DNA of 64,000 nt, taken from contig NZ_JANSKK010000002.1 in NCBI RefSeq assembly GCF_026659735.1, forward strand, positions 310,001 through 374,000. The letters are read 5' to 3'. The notes beneath the pieces were generated by a model. The model did no database searches and was not told where the DNA came from. It saw nothing but the letters and a program-made list of their open reading frames with translations. Made by a program: the position numbers and the translations under genes. Origin of the DNA: Staphylococcus pettenkoferi (GTDB taxonomy: Bacteria > Bacillota > Bacilli > Staphylococcales > Staphylococcaceae). Positions 19,115-28,413 of the stretch are shown here, piece by piece; within the stretch, counting starts at the first letter, position 1; each line of letters starts with the position of its first letter.

Positions 19115-19977
19115 GCGTATTCCTCCTTTTCATCATTTTGAAATAGTGTTTCCAATAAAGAAGATTTAGTAATTTCAATATCATTGAGGTTAACGCCATG
19201 TGTCACTAACTCCTTAAGGGTCGCCTCAACACGAGTGGTAGTCAAACGTAATAATTTATCTTGCTGAATTTTTTCAACCGTTTGTAACTGTTCTAACTCA
19301 TTTGCCCAGTTTTTAGATAAAGATATTACCGAATAAGACTGCTTTTGCTTAAGATCTTGTGGTGTCGCTTCTGTAGTCACGATACCATTATCTAAGACGA
19401 TAATTCGGTCAGCCATGCGTTCTACTTCTTCTATATAATGCGATGTGTAAAATATCGTGGTTCCTTGCTGTTTCAGTCTTTCAATAACGTTCCAAAAATG
19501 ACTACGCATTTCGACATCCATCGCACTGGTAGGTTCATCCATAATGAGTAATTTAGGGCGCCCAAGAATGGCAAGTGCGAAACCTAATATACGTTGCTGA
19601 CCACCTGAAAGTTGATCTGCAAATTGATTGAGTTGATGCTTTGTAAAGCGTGTAATATCTTGAAACGCCTCTAATGAGATTGGATGCTTAACTATCTTGG
19701 CATACAATTGATATAGTTCTTTCACTTTCATTACTTTTGGAAACTGCGCTTTTTGAAAAAGTATACCTAAGTGGGACTTCGATAGTAATTGTTGTGTGTC
19801 TTGAATCATACCCGTATTTTGTTCCAAATCCCCTATTAGAATATCAATTAAAGTCGATTTTCCTGCTCCATTTTTGCCTATGAGCGCCGTACATTCACCG
19901 CTGGGTATGTTAAAGTTCACGTCTTTTAGCACTTGTTTTTTCTGAAAAGCTTTCTTTAAATGTTTCACTTCAATCAT
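19111..19977 (-). CDS. ABC transporter ATP-binding protein
   Basis: This 288-aa nucleotide-binding subunit has Walker A GKNGAGKST at residues 34-42, signature LSGGQQR, Walker B LLIMDEPTSAMD and the H-loop TSHY. Residues after about 215 form a C-terminal extension typical of drug- or lipid-exporting ABC-2 ATPases. It is the first gene of a four-gene, fully overlapping operon (ATPase, permease, kinase, regulator) and has a strong GGAGGAAAG ribosome site. In S. aureus I recall no such cassette between the DUF2538 gene and the GNAT gene, so it may be an insertion in this lineage. Confidence 0.9.
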   Translation of the reverse strand: MIEVKHLKKAFQKKQVLKDVNFNIPSGECTALIGKNGAGKSTLIDILIGDLEQNTGMIQDTQQLLSKSHLGILFQKAQFPKVMKVKELYQLYAKIVKHPISLEAFQDITRFTKHQLNQFADQLSGGQQRILGFALAILGRPKLLIMDEPTSAMDVEMRSHFWNVIERLKQQGTTIFYTSHYIEEVERMADRIIVLDNGIVTTEATPQDLKQKQSYSVISLSKNWANELEQLQTVEKIQQDKLLRLTTTRVEATLKELVTHGVNLNDIEITKSSLLETLFQNDEKEEYA

Positions 19978-20001
19978 GCGCTTTCCTCCTTCACTGGTGA
20001 T

Positions 20002-20072
20002 ACTTCAATATTACAAAACTTCTGGGAATTGCAGTAGTAGAGGATGTCATCACTTCAATGTGACAAATGTCA
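20002..20072 (-). promoter_or_regulatory. Candidate response-regulator sites upstream of the ABC/two-component operon
   Basis: ACTTCAATATTACAAA (20002-20017) and ACTTCAATGTGACAAA (20052-20067) match at 14 of 16 positions and lie exactly 50 bases apart, near five helical turns. The second runs into TGACA-AA-TGTCA (20061-20072), an inverted repeat of the kind NarL-family regulators bind. ATGTCAT recurs at 20044-20050 and 20068-20074. The sites sit between the operon start (19977) and the divergent GNAT gene. Confidence 0.45.
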
Positions 20073-20148
20073 TTTTCTAGTTATTCTGAAATGACTTATC
20101 AAATATAGTAAGATATAATTGCTTTTAAAACTTCAAGGTGGGGATAAC

Positions 20149-20571
20149 ATGTTCAAAAAAGTAACGACTAAAGACGAATTGTCGGATGCATTTTCAATAA
20201 GAAGAGAAGTGTTTGTGCACGAGCAAGGTGTACCGATTGAAAATGAACTCGATTCATACGAAGAGGTTGCGACACATATCGTAGGTTATGCCGAGAATGG
20301 AGAACCCTTCGCTGTGGCGCGCTTTCGAACTTATGAAGATGTAGCTAAAGTTGAACGTGTAGCGATTAAATCATCCTATAGACAAGGCGGTAATGGCAGA
20401 CAGCTGATGCAGTTTGTAGAGGAAGTTGCGCAGAAAGAGGGTTATTCAACCTTGGTACTCAATGCACAGTGTCAGGCTGAACATTTCTATCGATCTTTAG
20501 GTTATGAGGCAGAGGGTGAAGTATTTTTAGAGGAAAATATTGAGCATATACGCATGACAAAGCATATTTAA
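20149..20571 (+). CDS. GNAT family N-acetyltransferase
   Basis: This 140-residue acetyltransferase resembles the ElaA/YjcF group: it opens MFKKVTTKDELSDAFSIRREVFVHEQGVP, has VARFRTYEDVAKVERVAI (strand 4), the acetyl-CoA loop RQGGNGRQLMQ and the C-terminal AEHFYRSLGYEAEGE. The start at 20149 follows AAGGTGGGG; an upstream in-frame extension lacks a site. TGACTT and TATAAT spaced 16 bases (20092-20118) form a plausible promoter. The acceptor substrate is unknown. A GNAT gene next to atl is, as I recall, conserved in S. aureus. Confidence 0.85.
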   Translation: MFKKVTTKDELSDAFSIRREVFVHEQGVPIENELDSYEEVATHIVGYAENGEPFAVARFRTYEDVAKVERVAIKSSYRQGGNGRQLMQFVEEVAQKEGYSTLVLNAQCQAEHFYRSLGYEAEGEVFLEENIEHIRMTKHI

Positions 20572-20630
20572 ACAGTGATTATACACTTTGTCTTCAAGTT
20601 GTAATGAAAATATAATATATCTGATATTTT

Positions 20631-20681
20631 AAGCGTAGGCACGCGTAATTCAATAATATTATGTGGCGACTACGCTTTTTA
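20631..20681 (+). terminator. Terminator between GNAT gene and atl
   Basis: AAGCGTAG (20631-20638) pairs with CTACGCTT (20670-20677), with partial inner pairing GC/GTGGC, followed by TTT. It insulates atl from the GNAT transcript. Confidence 0.7.
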
Positions 20682-20778
20682 AGATTACTTTTATATTACA
20701 ATCCAGTGAAATTCAAGATTTTACACATACTCCGTATTATAATGTATTTAAATTTTGTATACATAAAGGAGTAGTTAT

Positions 20779-23700
20779 ATGGCTAATTTAAAGTTTAAAT
20801 TCAAAGTGCCTTCAATCATTGCGTTAACGTTAGCAGGTACAGCTTTGACTACACATCACGCTCATGCGGCTGAAAAAACACAAGATCAAACTTCAAATTC
20901 TAATGTTCTTGACGACCAGCACGCATTAGATCAATCAAAAGAAATTAAAGATGAAATCAGCAACCCGACGACAAATATTTCAGGGACACAAGTTTATCAA
21001 GATCCTTCTATTGTCAAAGCGCCTGAAACAGCAGATACAGAAGCGTACGACTCTCATTTAGATTCGCTTTATCATACTGCAGACAATGAAACTGAGGCGC
21101 AAGACGAGACTTCAGACGAACTATCACAAGGGATTGACGCTCAACAAGAAGTACAAGCTTCTCAAGATACACAAAACGAAGATACAAATGTACAAAGTAG
21201 CGAATCAGATAATCAAAGTGATGACGTGAATGCGCAAGATCATGAAGAGAACGCACAAGATGACGCAGTAGCGACTACTGAAACATGGGAGCAAACATCT
21301 GACAAAGAAATAACTCAAGATAATGAGGCTAACACTGCAGAGACTGATCAAGCCTTTTCAAACAACGAAACTGTATCAGAAGATGCGACAACTTCAACTG
21401 ATGCAGCACAAGACGATGCTATTGAAACGCCTGTAACTACTCTTGATAACGAAGAAGTAGCGCAATCTGCTACTGATGTTCAAAAAGACCAAGCTTCAGC
21501 AACAACTGACGCAACCGCTTCTACTATGGAGCAAGATTCAAGTAATAGCGTACAAGCTCAAGATATCGCTAAACACTCTGCTACTGAAGATCAACAAGGT
21601 AACGCAGATTCAACAGTATCAGAAGAAAATAATCACAATATTGTTGATAAAGCGAACACTTCAAGTACGCAAGATGTTGCTCAAACTCAAGCACAACACG
21701 ATGTAGATAATACAGATACAGAAACAGATTCTGACGTTAAAACAGTTTCAACTCATGATCCAGATGTAACGCAATCAGATAGCGAGCACGCACAAGCGAA
21801 TACAACATCTTCAAGCAATGATGCGAAATCAACAGACTTAGAAGGATCTGCTACTAGCCCATCCTCATCTGATGATAACTCAGATGTAGCTAAAGCTAAT
21901 GAAGACCTTACACATGCCACACCAACTGATGCGGCGCACGTTCAACGTACATTAACGCCAGCTCAAATTGCTGCTTCACCTGATAAACAAGGCGTAGTCG
22001 AAGGTCATTACCAAGCAGATCATGCGCATTTTGTAGAGGATAAGGTTACAGAAGCGACAACGCCATCTAATGAAGACGAAAGTAATCTTGCGGATGCTAC
22101 ACCAACAGATAAAGCACATGAACACCATACGTTAACAGCGGCTCAAGTGACAGCCTCACCTCATAAACAAGAGGAAGTTGATCGTCATTTTGAAGAAGTT
22201 CAAGCGAAATATGTCGCTTCCGATGATTCAGAAGAAATTCCGAGCAATACTTCCACATTCAGAGCAGCTTCTAAATCACCTAAGTTGAAATTGCCGAAGT
22301 ATGCACCTAAAGTGAATTCTTCAATCAATAATTACATCCGTAGCAAGAACTATAAAGTACCAACGTATGAGCAAAGTATCGCGAGTTATTTACCTCAATT
22401 TAACTATCGCTATGGTAAACCAGAAGGTATCGTGATGCATGATACAGCCAACGATTCTTCTACGATTGATGGCGAAGTTAACTTCATGAAGAATAACTAT
22501 AGTCTTGCGTTCGTACATGCCTATGTCGATGGTAACCGTATTATCGAAACGGCTAACACGGACTACGGCGCTTGGGGTGCAGGCCCTGTTGCCAACCAAC
22601 GTTTTATCCACGTTGAGCTTGTCCACACACATGACTATGACTCATTCGCACGTTCAATCAACAACTATGCGGATTATGCAGCAACGAACCTACTTTACTA
22701 TGGTTTGAAACCGGATAGCGCTGAATACGATGGTCAAGGTACAGTTTGGACACACCGTTCTGTAAGTAACTACTTAGGTGGTACAGATCACGTCGATCCA
22801 CATGGTTACCTTGCAATGCACAACTATTCTTATGATGAGCTTTATGATTTAATTTATGAAAAATATTTAATTAAAACGAACAAAGTCGCACCTTGGGGAA
22901 CTGCAAGCTCAGGTACAACGACACAACCGTCTAAACCTTCACCAAGTCAACCTAAGCCATCTACGTCAACAGGTAAACAAGGTACACTGTCAGTAAATGC
23001 AAACAGTGGTGTTGCACGTATCAATAACGCTAACAAAGGTTTATACACAACGGTTTATGATCAAAAAGGTAAAAAAGCGACACAAACGAACCAAACATTG
23101 AAAGTGACTAAGGCTGCTTCACTTGGTTCAGAAAAATTCTACCTCGTTTCTGATTACAACAAAGGCAATTTAATCGGTTGGATTCATCAGAACGATGTAA
23201 ACTACAACAAAGCAGGCGCAACGAAATCAGTCAACCAAACATACAAAGTGAAGTCTGGCGAAACACTTTACCTCGTTCCTTGGGGTACGTCCGCTCAAAA
23301 AGCAGGTACAGTATCGGGTAAAGGTCTCCAATCATTTAAAGCTACGAAACAACAAGTGATTGGTTCAACACCTTATATTTACGGTACAGTAAACAAACTT
23401 TCTGGTTGGATTAGTGCTTCACATTTAACAAGTACATCAACAGCGCAGCCTAAACCAGCACAACCGAAACCGAAAGCACCTGCTGCATCAGCGAAGCTCG
23501 TCGTTACACCATTAACGAACGCGCAAGGTACAGTAGCTAAATCTAATCATGGCCTTTACACAACCGTTTACGATCAAAGCGGTGTTCAGAAGTCATACCT
23601 TAATGGCAAGACGTATCAGTTAACGAAGAAAGCGACTTTAGGTCAGAAGTCATTCTACCTTTTAACTGATAAGAATACGAATATCGGTTGGATGTTAACA

Positions 23701-25179
23701 AGTGATGTGGCTTACAAAGATACAACACCTAAGAACGTGACGACTGCTGTAAGTAAGATTGGTCAAGTTAAAGCGAATAACTCAGGTATTCGTGCAACTG
23801 TCTTTGATCCAGTTGGTAAAAAAGCGAACGTTTATGGTGGCAAAACTTTTACTATTACAAAACAACGCACACAAGGCAACCAAACTTACGTCTTATTACA
23901 GAATGAACGTCAAAACACACCAATCGGTTGGATTAACGCGAAAGATATTCAATTAAAGAATTTAAGCAAACCAACTGCAGCGAAAGGTCAATACACGATC
24001 AAGCCATCAACGCAAGGTCTCTACTCTATCCCTTGGGGTACGAATAAACAGTTGTTGGATAACTTGAAACAAGCTCACAACAGTATCTTTAATGTTTCAA
24101 AATCAATTAAAGTAGATAATAACGCCTACCTTTACGGTACGACGAACAATAAGACAGGTTGGATTAACAGCAAAGATTTAACACCTGTGAAAGCAACTGC
24201 ACAAAGTGGTAAAGCGGTTACGAAAGAAGCTGCAAGTAAGACAACGCCATTCTCATATGAATTTGTCGTAACGAATAAGAATGGTCTCTACTACAGTTCA
24301 CCTATTGCAAAGAACGGCACAGCACTCACTGGCGCTTATGCAAGTATCTTTAAAGTCATCGAACAACAAACAGTGAATGGTGTGACTTGGTATCATGGTA
24401 AGCTTTCAAACGGTAAACTCGTGTGGATTAAGGCGTCTGACTTAAGTAAAGCGTTAGTGAAATACTACCGCTCTAACATGACACTTGATCAAGCTGCGAA
24501 ATTGCAATATAACTTGGCTTACCGTCCACAAGTGCAACACGTTCCAGGTAAATGGACGAATGCTTCACTTGCTGAAATCAAGGCAGCGATGGACTCTGAT
24601 AAACTCGCAAAAGATGATACTCAGAAATATCAATTCTTAAGACTCGATATGGCTCAGAATCTATCAGTTGCTTCACTCAACAAATTACTTGCTGGTAAAG
24701 GTATTCTTGAAGGCCAAGGTGAAGCTTTCAGTGAAGCTGCGAAGATGTACAATATCAATGAAATTTATCTCATTTCACATGCCCTACTTGAAACAGGCAA
24801 CGGTACTTCTACCCTCGCAAATGGTGGTAACGTGGTCAATAATAAAGTGGTCACTACAGGTAAGAAGTACTACAACATGTTCGGTATTGGTGCAGTAGAC
24901 AGTGATGCACTTCGCGGAGGTTTCAATTATGCGAAACAAGCAGGTTGGGATACAGTGAAGAAAGCGATTGTTGGCGGTGCGCATTTCATCGCTGGCCGTT
25001 ACATTCACGAGGGTCAGAACACGTTGTATAAAATGCGTTGGAACCCTGCCAAACCAGGTACGCATCAATATGCAACTGATATTGGATGGGCGAAGCAAAA
25101 TGCTATCCGCATTAAGTCATTCTACGATCAAATCAAACAAACAGGTAAATACTTTGATATCAGTACGTATCAAAAATAG
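20779..25179 (+). CDS. atl: Bifunctional autolysin Atl (amidase / endo-beta-N-acetylglucosaminidase)
   Basis: Atl is the major staphylococcal autolysin: a secreted preproprotein cut into an amidase and a glucosaminidase that split daughter cells at the septum. At 1466 aa it is longer than the roughly 1250-1350 usual. A signal peptide (about 1-30, ending AHA) leads into an acidic Ser/Thr/Asp/Gln-rich propeptide to about 490, then mature FRAASKSPKLKLPKYAPK. The Amidase_2 domain (about 530-700) has zinc ligands His554 (VMHDTAN), His659 (VWTHRS) and Asp673 (HVDPHG). SH3-like GW repeat pairs span about 730-1220. The C-terminal glucosaminidase has its catalytic Glu1338 in HALLETGNGTS. It is monocistronic between two terminators. 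Confidence 0.96.
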   Translation: MANLKFKFKVPSIIALTLAGTALTTHHAHAAEKTQDQTSNSNVLDDQHALDQSKEIKDEISNPTTNISGTQVYQDPSIVKAPETADTEAYDSHLDSLYHTADNETEAQDETSDELSQGIDAQQEVQASQDTQNEDTNVQSSESDNQSDDVNAQDHEENAQDDAVATTETWEQTSDKEITQDNEANTAETDQAFSNNETVSEDATTSTDAAQDDAIETPVTTLDNEEVAQSATDVQKDQASATTDATASTMEQDSSNSVQAQDIAKHSATEDQQGNADSTVSEENNHNIVDKANTSSTQDVAQTQAQHDVDNTDTETDSDVKTVSTHDPDVTQSDSEHAQANTTSSSNDAKSTDLEGSATSPSSSDDNSDVAKANEDLTHATPTDAAHVQRTLTPAQIAASPDKQGVVEGHYQADHAHFVEDKVTEATTPSNEDESNLADATPTDKAHEHHTLTAAQVTASPHKQEEVDRHFEEVQAKYVASDDSEEIPSNTSTFRAASKSPKLKLPKYAPKVNSSINNYIRSKNYKVPTYEQSIASYLPQFNYRYGKPEGIVMHDTANDSSTIDGEVNFMKNNYSLAFVHAYVDGNRIIETANTDYGAWGAGPVANQRFIHVELVHTHDYDSFARSINNYADYAATNLLYYGLKPDSAEYDGQGTVWTHRSVSNYLGGTDHVDPHGYLAMHNYSYDELYDLIYEKYLIKTNKVAPWGTASSGTTTQPSKPSPSQPKPSTSTGKQGTLSVNANSGVARINNANKGLYTTVYDQKGKKATQTNQTLKVTKAASLGSEKFYLVSDYNKGNLIGWIHQNDVNYNKAGATKSVNQTYKVKSGETLYLVPWGTSAQKAGTVSGKGLQSFKATKQQVIGSTPYIYGTVNKLSGWISASHLTSTSTAQPKPAQPKPKAPAASAKLVVTPLTNAQGTVAKSNHGLYTTVYDQSGVQKSYLNGKTYQLTKKATLGQKSFYLLTDKNTNIGWMLTSDVAYKDTTPKNVTTAVSKIGQVKANNSGIRATVFDPVGKKANVYGGKTFTITKQRTQGNQTYVLLQNERQNTPIGWINAKDIQLKNLSKPTAAKGQYTIKPSTQGLYSIPWGTNKQLLDNLKQAHNSIFNVSKSIKVDNNAYLYGTTNNKTGWINSKDLTPVKATAQSGKAVTKEAASKTTPFSYEFVVTNKNGLYYSSPIAKNGTALTGAYASIFKVIEQQTVNGVTWYHGKLSNGKLVWIKASDLSKALVKYYRSNMTLDQAAKLQYNLAYRPQVQHVPGKWTNASLAEIKAAMDSDKLAKDDTQKYQFLRLDMAQNLSVASLNKLLAGKGILEGQGEAFSEAAKMYNINEIYLISHALLETGNGTSTLANGGNVVNNKVVTTGKKYYNMFGIGAVDSDALRGGFNYAKQAGWDTVKKAIVGGAHFIAGRYIHEGQNTLYKMRWNPAKPGTHQYATDIGWAKQNAIRIKSFYDQIKQTGKYFDISTYQK
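21916..22221 (+). repeat. Tandem repeat in the Atl propeptide
   Basis: Residues 380-420 and 440-480 of Atl are related copies of about 41 residues beginning ATPTD and containing AAH/KAH, TLT-AQ, ASP-KQ, a V--H(Y/F) helix and an aromatic-V ending. They lie 60 residues apart, just before the propeptide-amidase junction. They are not GW repeats. Duplication accounts for only part of the extra propeptide length. Confidence 0.75.
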
Positions 25180-25217
25180 TTTATTCGATTGTAATCAACA
25201 AAATAAATCATAAACTT

Positions 25218-25257
25218 AACCCTTCAGTCATTGCTTAAACGTAATGATTGAAGGGTT
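25218..25257 (+). terminator. Terminator of atl
   Basis: AACCCTTCA (25218-25226) pairs with TGAAGGGTT (25249-25257), with inner TCATT/AATGA pairing and a TTTATT tail. Confidence 0.85.
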
Positions 25258-25387
25258 TTATTAAGTGAATTTTATTTTTTGATACTGATGTCACGTGAAA
25301 GTATAGTGAAGCTCACATGTTAAAGTAGCTTAGTTAACCGAAGAATGAATAGCTACCATCACTTACAAAATAATGAACTACCGTTTT

Positions 25388-25816
25388 TTATTCAGCATCA
25401 TCAGCTTGATCACTATCACTCAACTTTTCTAACAATATCGCGAATTGGGCTTGCTCATCTTCAGTTAACTTCTGAGCTCGCACTTCAAGGAGTGAGATAC
25501 GCGCTTCATTAATTTGGCGTACAAGTTCTAGACCTCTTTCAGTGAGCAATAAATCTTTTCGTCGCATGTCTACTGGAGACGTCTGACTTTTCACGTAATC
25601 GAGACGACGTAGTTTCTTAATCCAACGCGACACCAATGATTGCTCTCTGTGCAACTTGTTTGTAATGGTATGTTGAGACATCATTTGTTGCGTATATAGT
25701 AATCTTAATATGACAAACTGCTCATGAGATAAATCGACTTTACTACCTATTCGCTGACTCACAAGTTCCAAATCTTCATTTAAAGAAGTAATGATTGTTT
25801 CGAGTTGTTTGTACAT
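25388..25816 (-). CDS. MarR family transcriptional regulator
   Basis: This 142-residue winged-helix regulator has N- and C-terminal dimerisation helices, the DNA-binding helices around MSQHTITNKLHREQSLVSRWIKKL (stated in parts: MSQHTITNKL, then REQSLVSRWIKK), and the wing with SPVDMRRKDLLLTERG, the DxRxR-like pattern of MarR proteins. There is no cysteine in the domain, so thiol sensing is unlikely. It lies alone on the minus strand next to atl and divergent from the acyltransferase gene at 26087, its most likely target by position. Its ligand is unknown. Confidence 0.85.
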   Translation of the reverse strand: MYKQLETIITSLNEDLELVSQRIGSKVDLSHEQFVILRLLYTQQMMSQHTITNKLHREQSLVSRWIKKLRRLDYVKSQTSPVDMRRKDLLLTERGLELVRQINEARISLLEVRAQKLTEDEQAQFAILLEKLSDSDQADDAE

Positions 25817-26086
25817 TTGTTGTCCTCTCTTATTTAAGTTCTATCTGTAGCGATCACTGGAAGTCGGAAACGCGCGATATAGATATTATCTTAAAGAAAA
25901 CTCGCGAACCGCCACCACTTTCACTACATGATGTAATGCTACACTTGTACTGAAGTTAAAAATATTATACGTTTCTCGCTCATTAAATACAAACGATTTT
26001 GCCACAATAATGCGATATTGTTGCATTAGCAACACTTTATATAATAAATTATTAGATGTTATAAATTTTTTGAAGGAGCTAAATTT

Positions 26087-27097
26087 ATGGGTAAATCCTT
26101 ACAAAGAGACTATTATTTTGATAATGCACGCGCGATATTAATATTTTTCGTAGTTTTCGGTCATCTTTTACAACCATATAAATCTGAGAGTCCGATTCTA
26201 TCGGCGCTATACTTAACTATTTATAGTTTCCATATGCCAGGATTTCTCTTTATTTCTGGTTACTTTGCGAAAAAAATCGGCGAACAAGGCTATTTAGAAA
26301 AGGTCTCTAGAAAGTTACTCATTCCTTACTTTATCTTCTTTGCCTTTTTCTCATTTTACTATTACTTTACAGGGCAAACTGATAAAGTGACATTTGATCC
26401 TTTCAATCCTGTATTTGCATTGTGGTTCTTACTGACATTATTTTTATTCCATGTCATTCTCGTTATCGTTAAGGATTACAAACCCTATATCGTCTTACCC
26501 GTCGCAATTATCATCTCGCTATTCGCAGGATTTTCATCGAATATCAACGAATATTTGAGTTTCTCAAGAACGATTATCTTTTTCCCAATCTTCTACATTG
26601 GTTACCTGTTCCAGAAACGACATACTGCGTTCTTGCGTGACAAACGACTCATACCGATTTCTATCGCCATACTCATCAGTTTCTTTGTGATTTATTATAT
26701 CCACCCTATCAATGCGGATTGGTTGCTTGGCAGTACGCCTTACACCTCTTTAGAGGATGGTGATCAAGGTTTATACAGTCCATTGAAACGGCTTGTGCTC
26801 TACGTCATCATCCTAGTCGCGATGTTCTCAGTCTTTAATCTTGTTCCACAGGGACAACATTGGTTCACCTACATGGGGGGTCGCACGCTTCAAGTTTACC
26901 TGTTACACGGCTTAGTGATTGGCGTGGTGAGAGGGTTTGAACTCTACCCATTCAAAGAACCAATCTCAATGATGACTTATATTTACCTCATCGGTTTAAG
27001 CGCGTTAATTGTTTATATTTTAACAACCAACTTTGTAGTAAAATGGTCGAACCCAATCATTCATTTAAGACGACCTTCGCAATTTAACTCGAAATGA
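26087..27097 (+). CDS. Membrane acyltransferase family 3 protein
   Basis: This 336-aa integral membrane protein with about ten helices matches the acyltransferase-3 (OatA/IcaC-like) family. The N-terminus has DNARAILIFFVVFGHLLQP, with the conserved His in the first helix, and a later SFHMPGFLFISGYF segment. It probably moves an acetyl or other acyl group across the membrane to a sugar polymer. There is no extracellular SGNH domain, unlike OatA. AAGGAGC precedes the start, and a MarR gene is divergent. The natural acceptor is unknown. Confidence 0.85.
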   Translation: MGKSLQRDYYFDNARAILIFFVVFGHLLQPYKSESPILSALYLTIYSFHMPGFLFISGYFAKKIGEQGYLEKVSRKLLIPYFIFFAFFSFYYYFTGQTDKVTFDPFNPVFALWFLLTLFLFHVILVIVKDYKPYIVLPVAIIISLFAGFSSNINEYLSFSRTIIFFPIFYIGYLFQKRHTAFLRDKRLIPISIAILISFFVIYYIHPINADWLLGSTPYTSLEDGDQGLYSPLKRLVLYVIILVAMFSVFNLVPQGQHWFTYMGGRTLQVYLLHGLVIGVVRGFELYPFKEPISMMTYIYLIGLSALIVYILTTNFVVKWSNPIIHLRRPSQFNSK

Positions 27098-27199
27098 TAA
27101 CAAAGCCGAATTGCAATCTCTTGATTTATGTTAGAATAGACTTAATTTAATTCTTTCGACATGATAGAGTGAGCAATTCGGTTTTTTTGAGGTGAAAAA

Positions 27200-28363
27200 A
27201 TGAAATTAGCGTTAAACCAGCATTCTAAATACTTACAAGCACCAAGTATTAGACAATTCTCTAACCGTATGAAAGGCATGACGGATTGTGTCAATCTTAC
27301 TATTGGTCAACCCGACTTTCCTATGCCGGATGTGGTTAAAAAAGCATATATTGAAGCGATTGAAGAGAATCATACAAGTTATTCCCACAATAAGGGACTC
27401 ATCGAAACACGTGAGGCGATTAGCGCGTACTTTAAACAACGCTTTGAAGTAGATTATGATCCAGAAGAAATCATTATTACGAATGGTGCGAGTGAGGCGC
27501 TCGATACGGCGCTACGTAGTATCATTGATGAAGGAGACGAAATTATTATTCCTGGCCCTGTATACGCAGGCTATATTCCTCTCGTGAAGACTTTAGGTGG
27601 CACACCGGTTTATATCGATACAACTCAAACAGATTATAAGGTAACGCCTGAAGCGATCAAGTCTCATATTACTGACAAGACGCGTGCGATACTTTTAAAC
27701 TATCCTACTAACCCTACAGGTGTCACACTCAGCTACAATGAAGTGGCAGGACTTGTAGAGACGTTAAAGCAACATGAAATCTTTGTCATCAGTGATGAAA
27801 TCTACGCGGAGAATACATTTAAAGGTCAACACACGTCTTTCGGACAATTTACGGACTTACGTGACCAACTGTTAGTTATCAGCGGATTGAGTAAATCTCA
27901 TTCTGCGACAGGCATCCGTATGGGCTTTCTCATGGGGCCTGAATACTTAATTGAGAAATTAACGTTTATGCATGCCTATAATTGTATTTGTGCAAATGTG
28001 CCTGCTCAAATTGCTTGTAAGGCTGCTTTGCAAGAAGGTTTAGATGCACCGCGCTATATGAACGAAGCTTATATTGAAAGACGCGATTATTTAGTACGTC
28101 GTCTTACAGAGCTCGGTTTTGAGCTAGATGCTACGCCTGAAGGTGCTTTCTATATCTTCCCTAACATTACACGTTTCACTGATGATGACTTTAACTTCTG
28201 CGTGGAAGTTCTCGAGGAAGCTCATGTCGCTATGGTACCAGGTTCTGCATTTACTGTTTATGGCCAAGGTCACGTTAGAATCTCTTACGCTTATCCATTA
28301 TCACAGCTCAAAGAAGGCATGGCACGCCTTGAAAGATTTTTAGAAAAGCATTATCAGTCATAA
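27200..28363 (+). CDS. Class I/II PLP-dependent aminotransferase (PatA-like)
   Basis: This 387-residue fold-type I aminotransferase resembles B. subtilis PatA (N-acetyl-LL-diaminopimelate aminotransferase). The NLTIGQPDFPMP start, TNGASEALDTAL (phosphate-binding), NYPTNPTGVT, SDEIYAEN and the PLP lysine in SGLSKSHSATGIRMG are present, with the substrate-carboxylate Arg in HVRISYA. It follows the acyltransferase gene by about 100 bases. Because murE in this genome looks L-Lys specific, a role in lysine biosynthesis through acetylated intermediates, or in other amino acid metabolism, is possible; the substrate is not proven. Confidence 0.85.
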   Translation: MKLALNQHSKYLQAPSIRQFSNRMKGMTDCVNLTIGQPDFPMPDVVKKAYIEAIEENHTSYSHNKGLIETREAISAYFKQRFEVDYDPEEIIITNGASEALDTALRSIIDEGDEIIIPGPVYAGYIPLVKTLGGTPVYIDTTQTDYKVTPEAIKSHITDKTRAILLNYPTNPTGVTLSYNEVAGLVETLKQHEIFVISDEIYAENTFKGQHTSFGQFTDLRDQLLVISGLSKSHSATGIRMGFLMGPEYLIEKLTFMHAYNCICANVPAQIACKAALQEGLDAPRYMNEAYIERRDYLVRRLTELGFELDATPEGAFYIFPNITRFTDDDFNFCVEVLEEAHVAMVPGSAFTVYGQGHVRISYAYPLSQLKEGMARLERFLEKHYQS

Positions 28364-28369
28364 ATATTG

Positions 28370-28411
28370 AAAAAGCGATTGTTGGTTAACCATTTCCAAC
28401 AATCGCTTTTG
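28370..28411. terminator. Bidirectional terminator, aminotransferase / MgrA-like gene
   Basis: AAAAAGCGATTGTTGG and CCAACAATCGCTTTT form a 15-bp stem with A- and T-runs at either side, between convergent genes. Confidence 0.9.
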
Positions 28412-28413
28412 TG

